A stretch of 64,000 nt of DNA, taken from the NCBI GenBank assembly GCA_039583875.1, contig CM077160.1, positions 110,813,314 to 110,877,313 of the forward strand, read 5' to 3'. The position numbers and the translations under genes are program-made. Positions 1-11,560 of the stretch are shown piece by piece. Under the pieces are notes generated by a model. That model saw only the letters and a list, made by a program, of their open reading frames with translations. It searched no databases and had not been told where the DNA came from. This DNA is from Platanthera guangdongensis (lineage: Eukaryota; Streptophyta; Magnoliopsida; Asparagales; Orchidaceae). Numbering within the stretch: the first letter of the stretch is position 1; every line of letters starts with the position of its first letter.

Positions 1-423
1 AAACTATGATCATAGCACAAATATAGATAAACAACCAAGTGCAAATGTCAAATACAAAACACAATACCACGAGATACTCACGATGCAGTGGGCTGATCCG
101 AGGTGGTGGAGAATTTGAGGGACCGGATGCAAAACGGGCGATCGGAGGTGGAACCGGTGGCGAGACGACGGTGACGGTGGCTGCCCTCAGTGGAAAGTGG
201 TGGTAACGGAAGGTAAAACGGCGGATCCGGACACGAATGAGTAGATCCGGGCCGGGGGTGAGTGGATCCGATATTTAGGAGTGGATCCGGGCAAAAATGG
301 AAGGTTTGTGCGGTGGAAAAACGGATCGGAGGGTGGTAGCACTAGATCAAAATAGATCTAGGGTTTTCGGGGCGGTGGGAAGTGGATCCACGGAGGGAAG
401 GAGGCTGCGGGATTGGTATAGGG

Positions 424-542
424 CCGGCGGATGAACAGTGCCGGCGGATGAACAGTGCCGGCGGGTGAACAGTAATGACGGATGAACAGTGCCCGTGAAC
501 AGTTTCGGTAAACAGTGCCCGTGAACAGTGATCATGAACAGT
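424..542. repeat. Degenerate tandem repeat ending in (G)TGAACAGT
   Basis: Eight near-copies of a 15-18-bp unit, GCCGGCGGATGAACAGT and variants, follow each other inside the transcribed part of LTR copy 1. Spacing becomes irregular toward 540. No function is evident. Confidence 0.75.
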
Positions 543-765
543 AATTGGCGGTGGGGATTGAGATTTGGGGGTTGTAGGGGATGCGGATGAGGGTTTCGAG
601 GGGGGAGGGAGAAGACTATGGATGGGTATTACCTTGGGGATGAAGAAAACCACCTAGGAGTCGTCACCTAGGGCTCCACGGCGTCGGCACCGGGGAAGGA
701 TCGCAGGAATCCGAAAATGAATTCTCCAAATTCTGCAATGCCCCCAAATCAGCCCCCTAGCATCA

Positions 766-773
766 TATTTATA
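766..773 (-). promoter_or_regulatory. TATA box of LTR copy 1
   Basis: TATAAATA on the minus strand, about 40 bases downstream of the conserved CCAATCATAGTCGTTGA block. The same pair occurs at the equivalent place in copy 2 and, less well conserved, in copy 3. It is the likely LTR promoter. Confidence 0.55.
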
Positions 774-1046
774 AGAAAACACAAACTAGGGCATCCCCAT
801 CAACGACTATGATTGGCCGGTGGGTTAGCCCTTAAAATACATCAAAATAAACTCAAAAAATATAAAGTAATATAGCGTTTTGACTCGCGCCGACGCTCCG
901 GACGCAATCGCGGAGCCCGATCGTCGATCCGGGCACGCCATATATGGAAAGTTGCCAACAGCCCTGAACGGGCCCAAAACGTGTCCTCGTCTCTGCTCCG
1001 CATCACTTTGTCTCTTTAAAGTACTGGCAAATGAACCCCATGGTCC

Positions 1047-1125
1047 CACTCGCCCCTGCAGTCCCTCTCGCCCCTAACTCAGCACTCCTACTTGAGTTGC
1101 CTCCCGCGAGCCCAAGGTTCTATAG
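1047..1125 (-). other. Short junction between LTR copy 1 and copia relic
   Basis: About 80 bases separate the copia reading frame from LTR copy 1. A purine-rich, G-rich stretch next to the LTR could be the polypurine tract of the LTR's own element, but no protein motif supports this. Confidence 0.3.
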
Positions 1126-1770
1126 CGTAAGTAGAGGTGATAGTGGAGGATTAGTAGATAGACAATGATAGGACTTGTCTTCAAGAAAGGGGACGCCAGC
1201 TAATGTAACAATTTTGCGATCAGTGGGAGAGTAGCAGACATAACCTGTTGAGTGTAAGAGTACCCAACAAACATATATTTTGTGGCACGTGGAGCTAACT
1301 TGTCAGTCGATGGACCAAGCGTATGAACATAGCAAACACAGCCAAATATGCGAGGTGGGATGGGAAAGAGGTTTTTGGAGGGAAAGAAGAGAGTGAAGGG
1401 AGACGCAAAATTGAGAACGGAAGACGGCATGCAGTTAATAAGGTAGTAGGTTGTAGAAACTACAAAATTCCAATAGAGTTTTGGGACATGCATTTGAAAC
1501 ATAAAGGAGTGTACGACGTCAAGAAGGTGACAATTCTTTCGTTCAGCAACACCATTTTGTTGAGAGGTATAAGCCAAGAAGTTTGATGGATGATCCCGAA
1601 CTCAGCACACAAGCATGTAACCACATGACATGTGTACACACGGGCATTGTCAGATCAGAGAGTTTTAATGGTAGTAGAAAACTGATTGTGAGACTCAATA
1701 ATAAAGGCACGAATCACACTAGTTAGGTCAGAGCGATCATGAAGTAAATATAAACATGTCATTCGAGAGT
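1126..1770 (-). pseudogene. Ty1/copia integrase, 3' fragment of split relic
   Basis: Minus-strand translation gives the integrase core: the region after the DDYSR motif, a broken SDN motif (an in-frame stop just before it), then YTSQQNGVAERKN, which holds the catalytic glutamate, then FGCVCYVH and the FVGYS motif. Frameshifts fall before YTSQQ and after FVGYS. The frame ends near 1130. The other half of this integrase lies at 24481-24705, displaced by the 22.7-kb insertion. The motifs are diagnostic of copia integrase; the copy is dead. Confidence 0.9.
1766..1770. repeat. Target-site duplication AGAGT (left)
   Basis: AGAGT directly abuts LTR A and recurs directly after LTR C at 24481-24485. 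Removing the complex with one AGAGT joins GATGATT to ACTCTCGAATGAC on the minus strand, which encodes the integrase DDYSR motif across the junction. Confidence 0.95.
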
Positions 1771-2093
1771 TGAAAGTCTTTGTTTTGAAGGATAGCTAAA
1801 TCACCTAAAGGGAGGGGGGAATAGCTTTCTTAGTCTCTTGTGACTACCTTTAATTTTCTTTCATTTATGTGCTATGTGAGTGGTTAGTAATTTGCTTACA
1901 AGACACACACACAACCTACAATCAAAAAAACAAAACAAAAAGCGCACACAAAATATATAGCGGTTCCCCAAATTATGGGTACATCCACTTTTCCTCCCAC
2001 CTTTCTAACTTATAGTTAGAAAAAACATTTCTCCAATCTCAGCTCAAAGAGCTTACAACACGATGCCGCAGGACCACTCGGTCTCCTCCATGA

Positions 2094-2370
2094 CCTACAG
2101 CTCAGGCATAAGGCCCTACAACTCAGTGATCCAAAGATCACCTACCTCAGGTTGTTAAGCCCTACAACTCAGGCTGGGAGGACGGCCCTACCTCAGATCC
2201 ACAAGGGATCATATCTCAGATTCACAAGTGAATCCTACAATTCAGATCAAAGCCTTACTCTCAGATTCTCAACAGAATCCTACCTCAGGCAAATCTGCCC
2301 TACAACTCAGATCCAAACTTGGATCCTACCTCAGAGCAAATTTGTTCTTACCACTAAGATCCAGAAGGAT
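2094..2370. repeat. R/U5-side array of short palindromes, LTR A
   Basis: Consecutive modules of CTCAG, an inverted repeat and CCTAC. Clear stems are GATTCAC/GTGAATC (2219-2234), GATCCAA/TTGGATC (2310-2325) and GTGATC/GATCAC in the unit near 2130. Corresponding arrays lie at about 8590-8860, 21880-22150, 52700-53000 and 60540-60840 in LTRs B to E. By position it lies between the likely promoter and the LTR 3' end, so it should be transcribed. Confidence 0.85.
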
Positions 2371-3094
2371 CCTACAAGGAGGAAATGGGTCGGCGAGTTG
2401 GACTTGACACAAGAGATATTTCTCTATGTCAATCTCTCTGAACTGAGATAAACTCAGCCCAACTTTGACTCTACGGAATTAGTCCTAGAGCCTACTGTTA
2501 CCTGAACTGAGAAATTACTCAGCCCTAACTCCTTCTCAGCACCAGAGATTTCTTGCTGGTACTAAGAAGTAACTGCAGCTAGACTTGCTGCTACCTGAGC
2601 TGAGAGAATCTCAGCCCATACTTCTTCTCAGCAACAAGGATGCAGATCTTCAGGATGTTTTGGTTAGTGCTGGAAGTAACTTGCAGAACTGCTGCTCGGC
2701 ACCTTTCTGAACTGAACCAGAAGATCAGCCATATCTCCTTCTTCACAGCCCCCAAGATTCTATCTTCCAGATTAGACGAGAGGAAAAGCAAGTCTAGCAG
2801 CAAACCAAAACAATGGCGAGGAAGAAGATGAGGGTCAGCAGTCTTTTCCAAAAAGCTATTTTTCTCTTCTTTGATCTCCGCCTTTTATTATAAGCTCATC
2901 AACGGCTATTTTGACTCGTGTGCCCCACTGAAATTGACCGCTACAACTTTGCTTTTGCATTAATTGCAGTACTGTGGCAAGCGGCTACATTTGTAGCGTA
3001 CTGTAGCAATCCACCAATATTTTGAATAATGTTGACATTGTTGACTTTTGCTGATGTCAGCATCTGTGAACTTAGCCAAAATCAAGCATCAGTA

Positions 3095-4065
3095 GTATAG
3101 GCGTTCAGTGAGTAAACATCACTCAACGCCAAAACACTTAAACAGAATTCTGTCTATCTCAGGTGTTGAGTGAACAAGCTTTACTCAACGCTTTTGGCCT
3201 TAGCCAATCATTCTGTCACTAGGCGTTGAGTGAGCAACCTTCACTCAACGCAAAAACACTTAGAAAGTTTTTCTGTCATTAGACGTTGAGAGCGTTGAGT
3301 CCACTCACCGCTTTTTGTTTCTCTGGCGTTGAGAGCGGAGTCCACTCAACGCTTTTTGTCTTGGGAAATATTCTTGCTTCTCTGGTGTTGAGAGCGTTGA
3401 GTCCACTCAACGCTTTTTACCTTATTCACCGTTCTGTTACTAGGCGTTGAGTGAGCTTTCATCACTCAACGTCAAACTACTTAACAGATATTCTTCTATT
3501 ATCTGACGCTGGGTGAGTAAGTTACACTCAACGCATCTGGACTTATCCGTTTTTCTTTCTTGAGAAGCGTTGAGTGTTGTTTCTTCACTCAACGCTTTTG
3601 TCCTTGGACAAAATCTTGTGTTTGGAAACACTAACTTTGACTGACAAAGGTTCAGTCAATACTTTTTATCACATGGCGTTGAGTGAGCTTGCCTCTCTCA
3701 ACGTCTGTGGACTTAGTCAAAATAACTACACAGATTTTCTGTGATTCTGACTAACTTAGCAATAATCAACGATTTTTAAGATATGGCATTGAGTGTGTGG
3801 ACTTCACTCAACGCCTGTGAACTTAGTCACATTCTTCTTATTTCTTCTAAGGCTTTGTCTATCTCACAGCCTTTAGTTGTATGATGTTGAGTGAGTGCAC
3901 TTCACTCAACGTCTGTGGACTTGGCCACATTCTTGCCAGCCAACATTCTTCCATATCTCTGACGTTGAGTGAGCTTGCTTCACTCAACGCCTGTGGACTT
4001 AGCTGCATTGTCAACCGCTCCATGACTCCTGTCGTTAAGTGAGCTTGCTCCACATAACGTCTGTG
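3095..4065. repeat. U3-side array of GCGTTGAGTGAG hairpins, LTR A
   Basis: About 15 imperfect inverted repeats of the form GCGTTGAGTGAG, 5-8-base loop, CTCACTCAACGC, spaced 40-100 bases and separated by unrelated linkers often ending in ACTTAG. Equivalent arrays occur at about 15965-16935 (B), 23300-24265 (C), 53860-54830 (D) and 61695-62640 (E). One copy in E (62282-62310) is a perfect 12-bp stem with a 5-base loop. Confidence 0.9.
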
Positions 4066-4283
4066 GACTTAGGCAAATTCCTGCTTTTCCAGGCAGCTTC
4101 TTTGTGTCCACCTTTCTACCTTGTGACCACCTGTCACAAACACTTAGACAACTTGTCTAAACATATTTCATGAAACATCCTGCACATGATGAGTTTTAAC
4201 AACATCAAATACAACTATGCTCTTAATATTGGTTGTGTCTGGCTCTTCAAATCTATGGAACATTGTGGGCAATGGACTCAACA

Positions 4284-4300
4284 ATCTCCTCCTATTTGAA
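4284..4300 (-). other. Polypurine tract before LTR A
   Basis: The minus strand reads AAATAGGAGGAGAT directly before the LTR start TGTTG. This is the expected place and composition for the plus-strand primer of a copia-type element. Confidence 0.65.
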
Positions 4301-6499
4301 GAAGGCAGAACACCCAGAAATACTAAGAAGCATTCACATAAAATGCATATTAACTTCATGCAGTTGTACTTCATTTAATGCTATCTTAATGCAGTTGACT
4401 ATATCTGCTATCTTATGCCACGTGAATTATCAGCATATCAATATAATGTACTTCATTTAACTGCATTGACTCAACATGTAAAGTCACTGCATCCTCTTAT
4501 CACTTGAAGCCTAAAAGGAGCACCACTAGAAGCATTATCTTAAAGCCTAAATGGAGTACCACAAGAAGCACTTCCTCATAATATGCAACATGGCACAGCA
4601 TATAGTCATTGCATACCTCATATTACTTGAATCTTTCTAAGTAATATGCGTTACTCAGAAATATGCATCTCCTTATGGGCATGTGTTGCACATCATCTCC
4701 TCTTTGATATGACACAACACCTGCTGAGTATTGCTGATCTACTCAGTATTGCTCTACATTGTTTTATGTATTGCACACATAAGCCCTTTAGGAATGTATT
4801 GCTCACATCTCCCTCTTTCTGGCTTCTTCAACCATTTCCTAGCCAGGGAATTTAATTATCTATCCTAGCCAGAGAATTTAACTCTCTATCCTAGCCATAA
4901 CTCTGTGTTGATACCAGTTGAGAAATTATCCTAGTGATCAAATTACTGGGCTAGGAGGCATACCTTTTTGTGTTGATACACAGATGCAACACATCACTAC
5001 AACGACTTGAGCTAGCTTATATCATTTGAAGCTTCTGCAACGTGTACCTGTTGTAAGAGATGTACTAGCTTTTCCTCTTCTCCTGCAGCAGCATGACTTT
5101 TCAGCAGCAGTTGTGACTGCACAGCAGCATCAAACCACTATGGTTGTTCTCCCCCTCAGACTATGAATAGTCCTGAGAACCTGCTGATCAGCTGTGATGA
5201 TTTATGATCCAATGTTGCTGCTTGCTGCCTCTTAACAGGAAGCTGAACTTGTTCCAGATATTTGTTGGGCTTGCTCCCCCTCTATGACTTTACAGTAACA
5301 GTCATGGTTCATATAGTTGCAGTTAGGGAGGGTATAACATTCTTATCCTCTTGAGCAGGAGTTCACTTGAAATCTTCCTCTCATTCTTTGTATCTCCTAT
5401 AGTGATCATATCACTTGACTAGAGATTATATCTCTTGAGTTGATACCACTGACACAACTCTCCTATGCCACTTGATACCCCTTGAACCTTGGATGATCAT
5501 ACCTTGAACTATTGATTCATTTTGATATCAAGTTTTTCTTTACACTACTATTCCCATAGGAATATTATGACTTGTATCACCACTAGCTGGAGCAATCATC
5601 TGGGTTGTCTCCTCCTCAACCCCAACAATGTCCATAGAGACATGTTGATCTTCAGTAGTATTGCAGACCTATTCTGTGTTGGATACCTTGTAGGTAAGAC
5701 TCAAGCTTGTCCAGCAACACAGACTGGACATGCATTCTAAAGGAGTATCTAGCTTGACAGTCTCCCCTTCAACATTTGCAAAGATCTTGTAGTTGCATAG
5801 ATCTTGTCCACACTTTCCACTGATTCCCACTTAGACAATCTTTGAGTTTGTCTTTTTTGTATGTCACTTGAAAGTCCTGAGTGTATACCAGTTGAAAGTC
5901 TTAAGTTTATACCAGTAGACATTCTTTCCAGCTAGGGATCTTGTGCATCTTCCTTACTGGTCTTAGAAGAGGTGCTTTCTGTGCATTGCACTGTGATGAG
6001 TACATACTTCTTGCTCATCTCCTCACTATTCTGTTGAGGTGGCAGCAGTACAATGTCACACCAGTCAGATTCCTTAGAGCTTTAATGACTGGCACCTGCT
6101 GATCTGTTTATTCAAACAGATTCCACTAGAAGGTCTTTACTCAAGACTTAAGCACTTTATCCTTCTTCAGGACTGCACACACCATCCTTTTCCTCTTGGG
6201 CAGTAGGAGTATCCTTGATGGTCAATCTCCATCATCAACTTCCCAACAGCAGATCTTAGGTTTATCCCTCACTGGAGTGTGATCCATAAGATGACTTTCT
6301 TGTTCAATTCAAAGGTCTGCAACATCCTCTGTCCAAGTACCTCAAGCGGAGATGGGCACTTGGACTAACCTGCAAAACAGAGTTTATCTTACCTTATGAC
6401 CCCAATAGGTATTGGGTCCTAGGTTCTGATTAATCTGAAATCTAACTTACCTACCAGCAGCATTTTTGACAGATAGGCTAAAACTTGCTCTGGGCACAG
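4284..6499 (-). other. Internal domain 1, non-coding 3' part
   Basis: No ORF with recognisable motifs lies between the gag relic and LTR A. The sequence is pyrimidine-rich on the plus strand, with many short runs such as CACTTGA and TATCACTTG. It is collinear with 16991-19150 in the second internal domain, so it is an element body rather than unique DNA. A pol gene would be expected here in an autonomous copia element and is not seen. Confidence 0.6.
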
Positions 6500-8154
6500 A
6501 AGGATTGTGTCAGCAATATAGGGCAAAATGTCTCACCTTGCCACAACATCAACACTCATGGATGTTATATCTCCTTTTCTGAGCAGGTCTTGCAGTGTGG
6601 TTAACTGCTGACTGGACAAAAGGAAGAGGAGCAGCAGCTTTCTTCAGGTTTCTTTCAGCAGGGATCTGACTGAAGGTTAGTCTTCCAGCAGGCTTCCTTT
6701 GCTTGCTCTGAATGTTATTTACAGTTGTCTTCTTTGCAGATGGCATGTTGTTTATATCATCAAAAATAGCCAAGTCAGGCTTACTGGTAGATTGACCCTT
6801 GGTCTGAGTCTTTACTAAATGGGCTTGAGTGAAAGTCATTGCCTTGTCTTTGAGAATTGGGGCTGAGGCATCAAATATAAATGGTCCAGAATGAGCTATT
6901 TGTACTTCTTCATGGGGAGCCTTAAAGACACTCATTCTTCTACCCCTTCTCCTTCCATTGGAAGATACTCTTGTATTCTTACAAGAAGAATCTCATTCTC
7001 CCAGTGACCATACATGCAGTCTTGGTCATGCCTGTGAGAAGGGGGGATTACCTTGGGAAAGGTTGACTGTGGCACTACAGGAGCTTTGTCTTTCCCTTTG
7101 AAAAGGTCATCTCTCGTGCTTCCCTTGACAGCCAACTTCTTACCCGTTTGAGAGAAGAAGGAATCTATCAAGGGCAACACAGTACTTGGCTTAGAAAAAT
7201 CAGTCATTATCCTTCTCTCCTTACGGAGCTCCTCTTCAAGATCCAAAATGATCGTGTTCTTCTGGCTTATGGTCTCAAGTTGGATGACTGACATAGCTTT
7301 TAGTTGGCTGACTTCCTTCACCTTTTACTCCAGCAAAGATGTTGAATCCGATTGGTGGGAAGCAGCTAGCTGTAGGGAGATAATCTCCTTAGTCTGTTCT
7401 TTGACCAACTTCTTGCTTCTTCTCAAAACATCTAAAATTTGCTCATACTTATCAATAAATTGATTGACATCTACCTCATATTCAGAGTCATCTTCATCAC
7501 TGGATGAGGACGCATCAGAATTTGGACAGGTCTCGTGACCAGAGCAATAAGAAGAACTAGAAAGAGATTGTACCTGATCTGGACCAAGCTGATCTTGGCA
7601 GGATTTTTCTTCTGTCATGGCAATTAGCCCATAACAACTGCAGTCATCTTCTTCTTTATCATGCTCCTCTGAATCACTTGCTAGATGTGATAGAGGGGGC
7701 ATGATCTTTAGACTATCATCTGGATTGTCTTCTGCTTCATCTGCAATGACAGCAAGTAGCCCAATGAATGCTTCTTCTTCTTCAGACTCTGAATCACTGT
7801 CAGAAAGACTGACTTTCTCTGTCCCTTCCATATAGACAGTAAGAGAATACCACATCTCTTTGGCTGTCTTGCAGTGGACCAAGATCTGGAAGGTGGAGTC
7901 ATCAATGATAATTACCATGATGTGTTGTGCTTTCTTGTCCATAGCAGCCAGGATGACTTCATCCTCAGTCATTTCACCATAGCTATTTGGGGTCTGGATA
8001 CTTGCATCTGATGTAGAGACCTTCATGTGAATGAAAGGGTCATTCTAGAGACTAGCATTGATGTCAAGACTCTAGGATCAATGGATTCCATAATCTGTCT
8101 GATCCTTTCTTTAAAACCCTCAAAGTTGTCCTTGCTGCGGACTTGAATCTCCAT
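6500..8154 (-). pseudogene. Retrotransposon gag, internal domain 1
   Basis: The start codon complement is at 8152-8154 (MEIQVRSKDNF). Frames then run through 8026-7325, 7321-6932 and 6935-6549. The order is a UBN2-like gag segment with CKTAKEMWYSLTVY, a strongly acidic Ser/Asp/Glu-rich stretch, a heptad-like coiled coil (KEQTKEIISLQLAASHQ onward), then a basic tail and a CCHC zinc knuckle CWCCGKVRHFALYC near 6510-6555. The protein would package element RNA. Stops and a frameshift break it, and the region around the start is also disrupted. The family assignment rests on the knuckle and the CKTAKEMW motif. Confidence 0.8.
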
Positions 8155-8240
8155 TTCTTATGATTCCTTCTGAACCCACAAGTACAAACCTTTTTGCTAT
8201 CTTTTAAGATCTACTCACACTGTTAAGTCCTTTTTGAGTA

Positions 8241-8259
8241 ACCTCCCTCTGATATCACT
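8241..8259 (-). other. Primer-binding site (initiator Met tRNA)
   Basis: The minus strand directly after the LTR end reads AGTGATATCAGAGGGAGGT. The consensus from the three PBS copies is TGGTATCAGAGGGAGG, matching the usual plant initiator-methionine tRNA site TGGTATCAGAGC; here one G has changed to A. Confidence 0.8.
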
Positions 8260-9876
8260 TGAAAGACTTTGTTTTCAAATATAGCTAAATCACATAGATG
8301 GAGGTGAATAAGTTTCTTAGTCTCTTGTGACTATCTTTAATTTTCTTTCCTTTAGGTGCTATGTGAGTGATTAGTAATTTGCTTTCAAGACACACACAAC
8401 TTGCAATCAAAGAAACAACAAAAAAAAATAAACACAAGATATATAGTGCTTCCCCAAATTATAGGTACATTTACTTTCCCCCTCAACTTTTTAACTTATA
8501 GTTAGACAAGACATTTCTCCAATCTCAGCTCAAAAAGCTTACAACACGATCCCGCAAGACCACTCGGTCTCCTACAAGACCTACAGCTCAGGCACAACGC
8601 CCTACAACTCAGTGATCCAAAGATCACTAACATCAGGCTGTTAAGTCCTACAACTCAGGCTGGGAGGACAGCCCTACCTCAGATCTACAAGGGTTCCTAC
8701 CTCAGATTCACAAGTGAATCCTACAATTCAGGCCAAAGCCCGACTCTCAGATTCTCAACAGAATCCTACCTCAGGCAAATCTGCCCTCCCACTCAGATCC
8801 AAACTTGGATCTTACCTCATAGCAAATTTACTGCTACCACTCAGATCCAGAAGGATCCTACAAGGTAGAAATGGGTTGGTGAGTTGGTCTTGACACAAGA
8901 GATATTTCTCTATGTCAATCTCTCTGTACTGAGATAAACTCAGTCCAACTTTGACCCTAGGGAATTAGTCCTAGAGCTTACTGTTACCTGAACTGAGAAA
9001 TTACTCGGCCCTAACTCCTTTTTCTCAGCACCAGAGATTTCATGCTGGTACAGAGAAGTAACTGCAGCTAGACTTGCTGCTACCTGAGCTGAGAGAATCT
9101 CAGCCCTAACTTCGTCTCATCAACAAAGATGCAGATCTTCAGGATGCTTTAGTTTGTGCTGCAAGTAACTTGCAGAACTGATGCTCTGCACCTTTCTGAA
9201 CTGAACCAGAAGATCAGCCTTATCTCCTTATTCACAGCCCCCAAGATTCTATCTTCAGGATTAGGCTTTCTTGAACTCTGAAGTAACTGCAGCTAGGATT
9301 TGTCCCTTTGCTGCAACCTGAGCAGAGATAAACTCAGCTCTATCTTCTTGACTGCAGAAACCAGATGGCTCTGCCTCCTCTTCTTTCTCAAGGACCTTCC
9401 CTGAACTTGCTGGTGAGGACAAAAGATTTATCTGTTTTGGTTGGTCTTCACACAACTACTGCTTCTTCTTCTCTCTCAGAAAGAAAGCTTTCTGAACTTG
9501 TTGGTGCAGGTGTAAATGGCACCAGCTATCACTTGATGGCTCTAGATCTCAGATCATGCAGCTAGGGTTTTTCCCTTGGCTGCTACCTTTTCTTAGAAAC
9601 AATGTATTTGACCTTGCAGGTGCAGATGAAGATGACACCAGCTATCTTGCTGTTGATGTCGATGAAGAAAACAACAGCTAACTTTCCTTGAGCTTTTAGA
9701 CCCGCTGATTTTAACTTGTTTCTTCAGCCTCTGCAACAATGACGAGGAAGAAGATGAGGGCAAGCAGTCTATTCCAAAAAGTTATTTTTCTCTTCCTTGA
9801 TCTCTGCCTTTTATTATAAGCTCATCAACGGCTATTTTGACCTGTAGCCTCCACTGAAATTGACAGCTGCAATTTT

Positions 9877-9881
9877 GCATT
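9877..9881. repeat. Target-site duplication of the nested copia (left, GCATT)
   Basis: GCATT on the left against GCTTT on the right (15821-15825). Intact LTRs read CTTTGCTTTTGCATTAATTGC here, so the original site was GCTTT and the left copy has since mutated once. Confidence 0.8.
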
Positions 9882-10310
9882 TGTTGCAGTATGCAGGTCG
9901 GGCAGTCTGTTGCTGTTCAGAGGTCGGGCAGTGGGGCGGTTTATCTCAGCGGCTTGTCTGTCGGGCTGTTGTTGTTTGGTATCTGAGCGGTCTCACGGTT
10001 TGTCTCGGGCGACTTGGAGACCGGCAGTCTAGCGTTCTCCGGTGGCGGCTTGTTCTCTGTGCCAGCTTGTTCTCTCCTTCTGGTGGTTGTCGAGCGGTTA
10101 GCCTACTCGTCTAACCGCGCGACTTGTTCTGTTTGTTTATTTGTAAAGCCGCATATACTTGTAATTATTTAGTCTCGCATTGCTTATTTATAATCTCTCT
10201 CATCTCCTCCATTTTATAAAAGGGAGGCTATGCTTTTTTAATACTAACTTTTTGGGATAATAAAAATTTTGTTACTCCAAATTTTTGGTCTGTTGGTTTC
10301 TGTTCGCACA
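9882..10310 (+). repeat. 5' LTR of nested copia
   Basis: Starts TGTTGCAGTATG and ends TGTTCGCACA. A TATA-like TTTTATAAAAG lies near 10210 and AATAAAAATTTT near 10258. It aligns along its length with 15393-15820. Confidence 0.93.
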
Positions 10311-10323
10311 TGGTATCAGGGGA
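10311..10323 (+). other. Primer-binding site of nested copia
   Basis: TGGTATCAGGGGA directly follows the 5' LTR. It matches the plant initiator-Met tRNA site TGGTATCAGAGC with a late mismatch. Confidence 0.85.
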
Positions 10324-10686
10324 CTCGATTTTTTTTTCCTGATTCTGTGAGCTCTCTCTGTCTGCGCGGTTTGATTCTTCTTCTTGCGGCCTGTATTTAC
10401 GACTTGTTTCTTCCGCTTGCTTTCACCCTGTTCGCGCGGTTTCTTTCTCTCCTTGTTGTTGCCCTTTGTGTGTGCGGCGTCTTAGATTCTCCTTTCTTCT
10501 CGCCGCGACCTATTATTAGGTCGTCGCGACCTGTTCTTCTTGCAGTGACCTGTGCTTAGTCGTTGCTCCCTCCCTTTCTAGATGCTCCTCTTCTTAAGTC
10601 GCCGCGACTTGTGCTTAAGTCGTCGTGATCTGTTCCTCTTACCGCGACCTGTTCCTAAGTCGCTGCGTCTTGTTCTTCTCGCTTTT

Positions 10687-11560
10687 ATGACAACCTCTGA
10701 TATCTCTGCCAACACTACTCCTGTTGTCGCTCCTCCTCTTCCTCCTACTCCTTCAGGCAACCTTGGCACCGTTTCCAAGCTCATCGGTCCCAACTACCCG
10801 GATTGGAGTGTCTCCTTCACCTTCCTTCTTCACTCTCAACGCAAACGTCATCATCTCACCGATGACCCTCCTTCGCAAGATTCCCTTCTCTTTTGACGAT
10901 TGGGATGTCAGCGACGCTCTTGTCCTCACATGGCTGGCTAACAGCCTCTCTGATGAATGTCTACCCGTCATCCGTCATGATGAAACGGTCAAGGCTGCTT
11001 GGCTTCATCTTGACGCTCTCTACTCCAAGGGGGCTCAGACGTCCCGCATCTATACTCTGTATGCGGATCTCTTTGTCCGTCCCTCCATGTCTCCTGGTGC
11101 TGCATACCAACAAGTTCAGACTCTCGGAGCCGAAATTCTCCAAAATCGCTAATTCTTTGCGAATCTTGTTGAGCAACACAAACACTTCCAGGAGCTTCTG
11201 GTTGTGTGTTATCTTCTGCGAATTCCTGAGTCGTATGACATAATACGTCAACAAATCTTTGGCAAGGCGGAGTTACCCACCCCGGATGCCACTACTACCC
11301 GCATAGTTGCGGTTACCCCTCTGCTACAACGTCCGCTGTTATGCTTCCCTCCTCAACCGGACAACTACGCTCACCAAACTCAGCGAAGTAGCTCTGGTGG
11401 CCGCAACCACCCATCCGGCGAACGCGGTGCTTCCCGCTTCTCTGTTCTCATTGTGGCTGCACCGGTCACACGGTTGATCGCTGCTGGAAGAAGCATCCTC
11501 ATCTTCGACCAACTGGGGACGCTTCCACCTCCTCTTCGAAGCTGTCCGCCTCCATGGTCA
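10687..11560 (+). pseudogene. Gag of nested copia
   Basis: The ATG at 10687 opens MTTSDISANTTPV, a Pro-rich start, then LIGPNYPDWSVSF, the usual gag W motif. After a frameshift near 10860 come WLANSLSDECLPV and AAWLHLDALYSKG, typical of copia gag. Further frames continue to the protease. I see no clean CCHC knuckle; the region near 11430-11520 is too decayed. The role would be the particle protein. Confidence 0.75.

Larger units (their letters stand above)
1..1046 (-). mobile_element. Partial long LTR, TGATG-family copy 1
   Basis: Read on the minus strand this aligns by eye with two plus-strand copies at 34760-36179 and 37477-38780. Shared blocks in order are a CGCGAGTC-like motif, an AT-rich stretch ending in TTTATAT, the block CCAATCATAGTCGTTGAT (as in copy 2), a TATAAATA box (766-773), a segment containing GCAGAATTTGGAG, and GGTGACGACTCCTA. 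The start is degraded; about 1046 is my estimate from a TGGGACCATGGGG-like stretch preceded by a purine-rich run. The LTR runs off the left window edge. It is the 3' LTR of a minus-strand Ty3/gypsy-type element by inference only. Confidence 0.65.
1771..4283 (-). repeat. LTR A (2513 bp), 3' LTR of left unit
   Basis: Starts (minus strand) TGTTGAGTCCATTGCCC and ends in the block that reads TGAAAGTCTTTGTTTTG on the plus strand. It contains both inverted-repeat arrays. Compared with LTRs B and C it lacks a block of roughly 0.45 kb near 2777, corresponding to about 9262-9740 in B. Confidence 0.9.

Noticed and set aside
825..1049. 74-codon minus-strand ORF and its plus-strand shadow
   Set aside because: They fall in the U3 part of an LTR, with no homology visible and no conservation in the other two LTR copies.
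2152..2451. 99-codon ORF in LTR A (and 21943-22156 in LTR C)
   Set aside because: The translation just follows the palindrome modules and is not conserved in frame between LTRs.
3095..4065. CRISPR-like array
   Set aside because: Spacing is irregular, repeats are imperfect inverted pairs rather than identical direct repeats, the DNA is plant nuclear, and the arrays sit inside LTRs.
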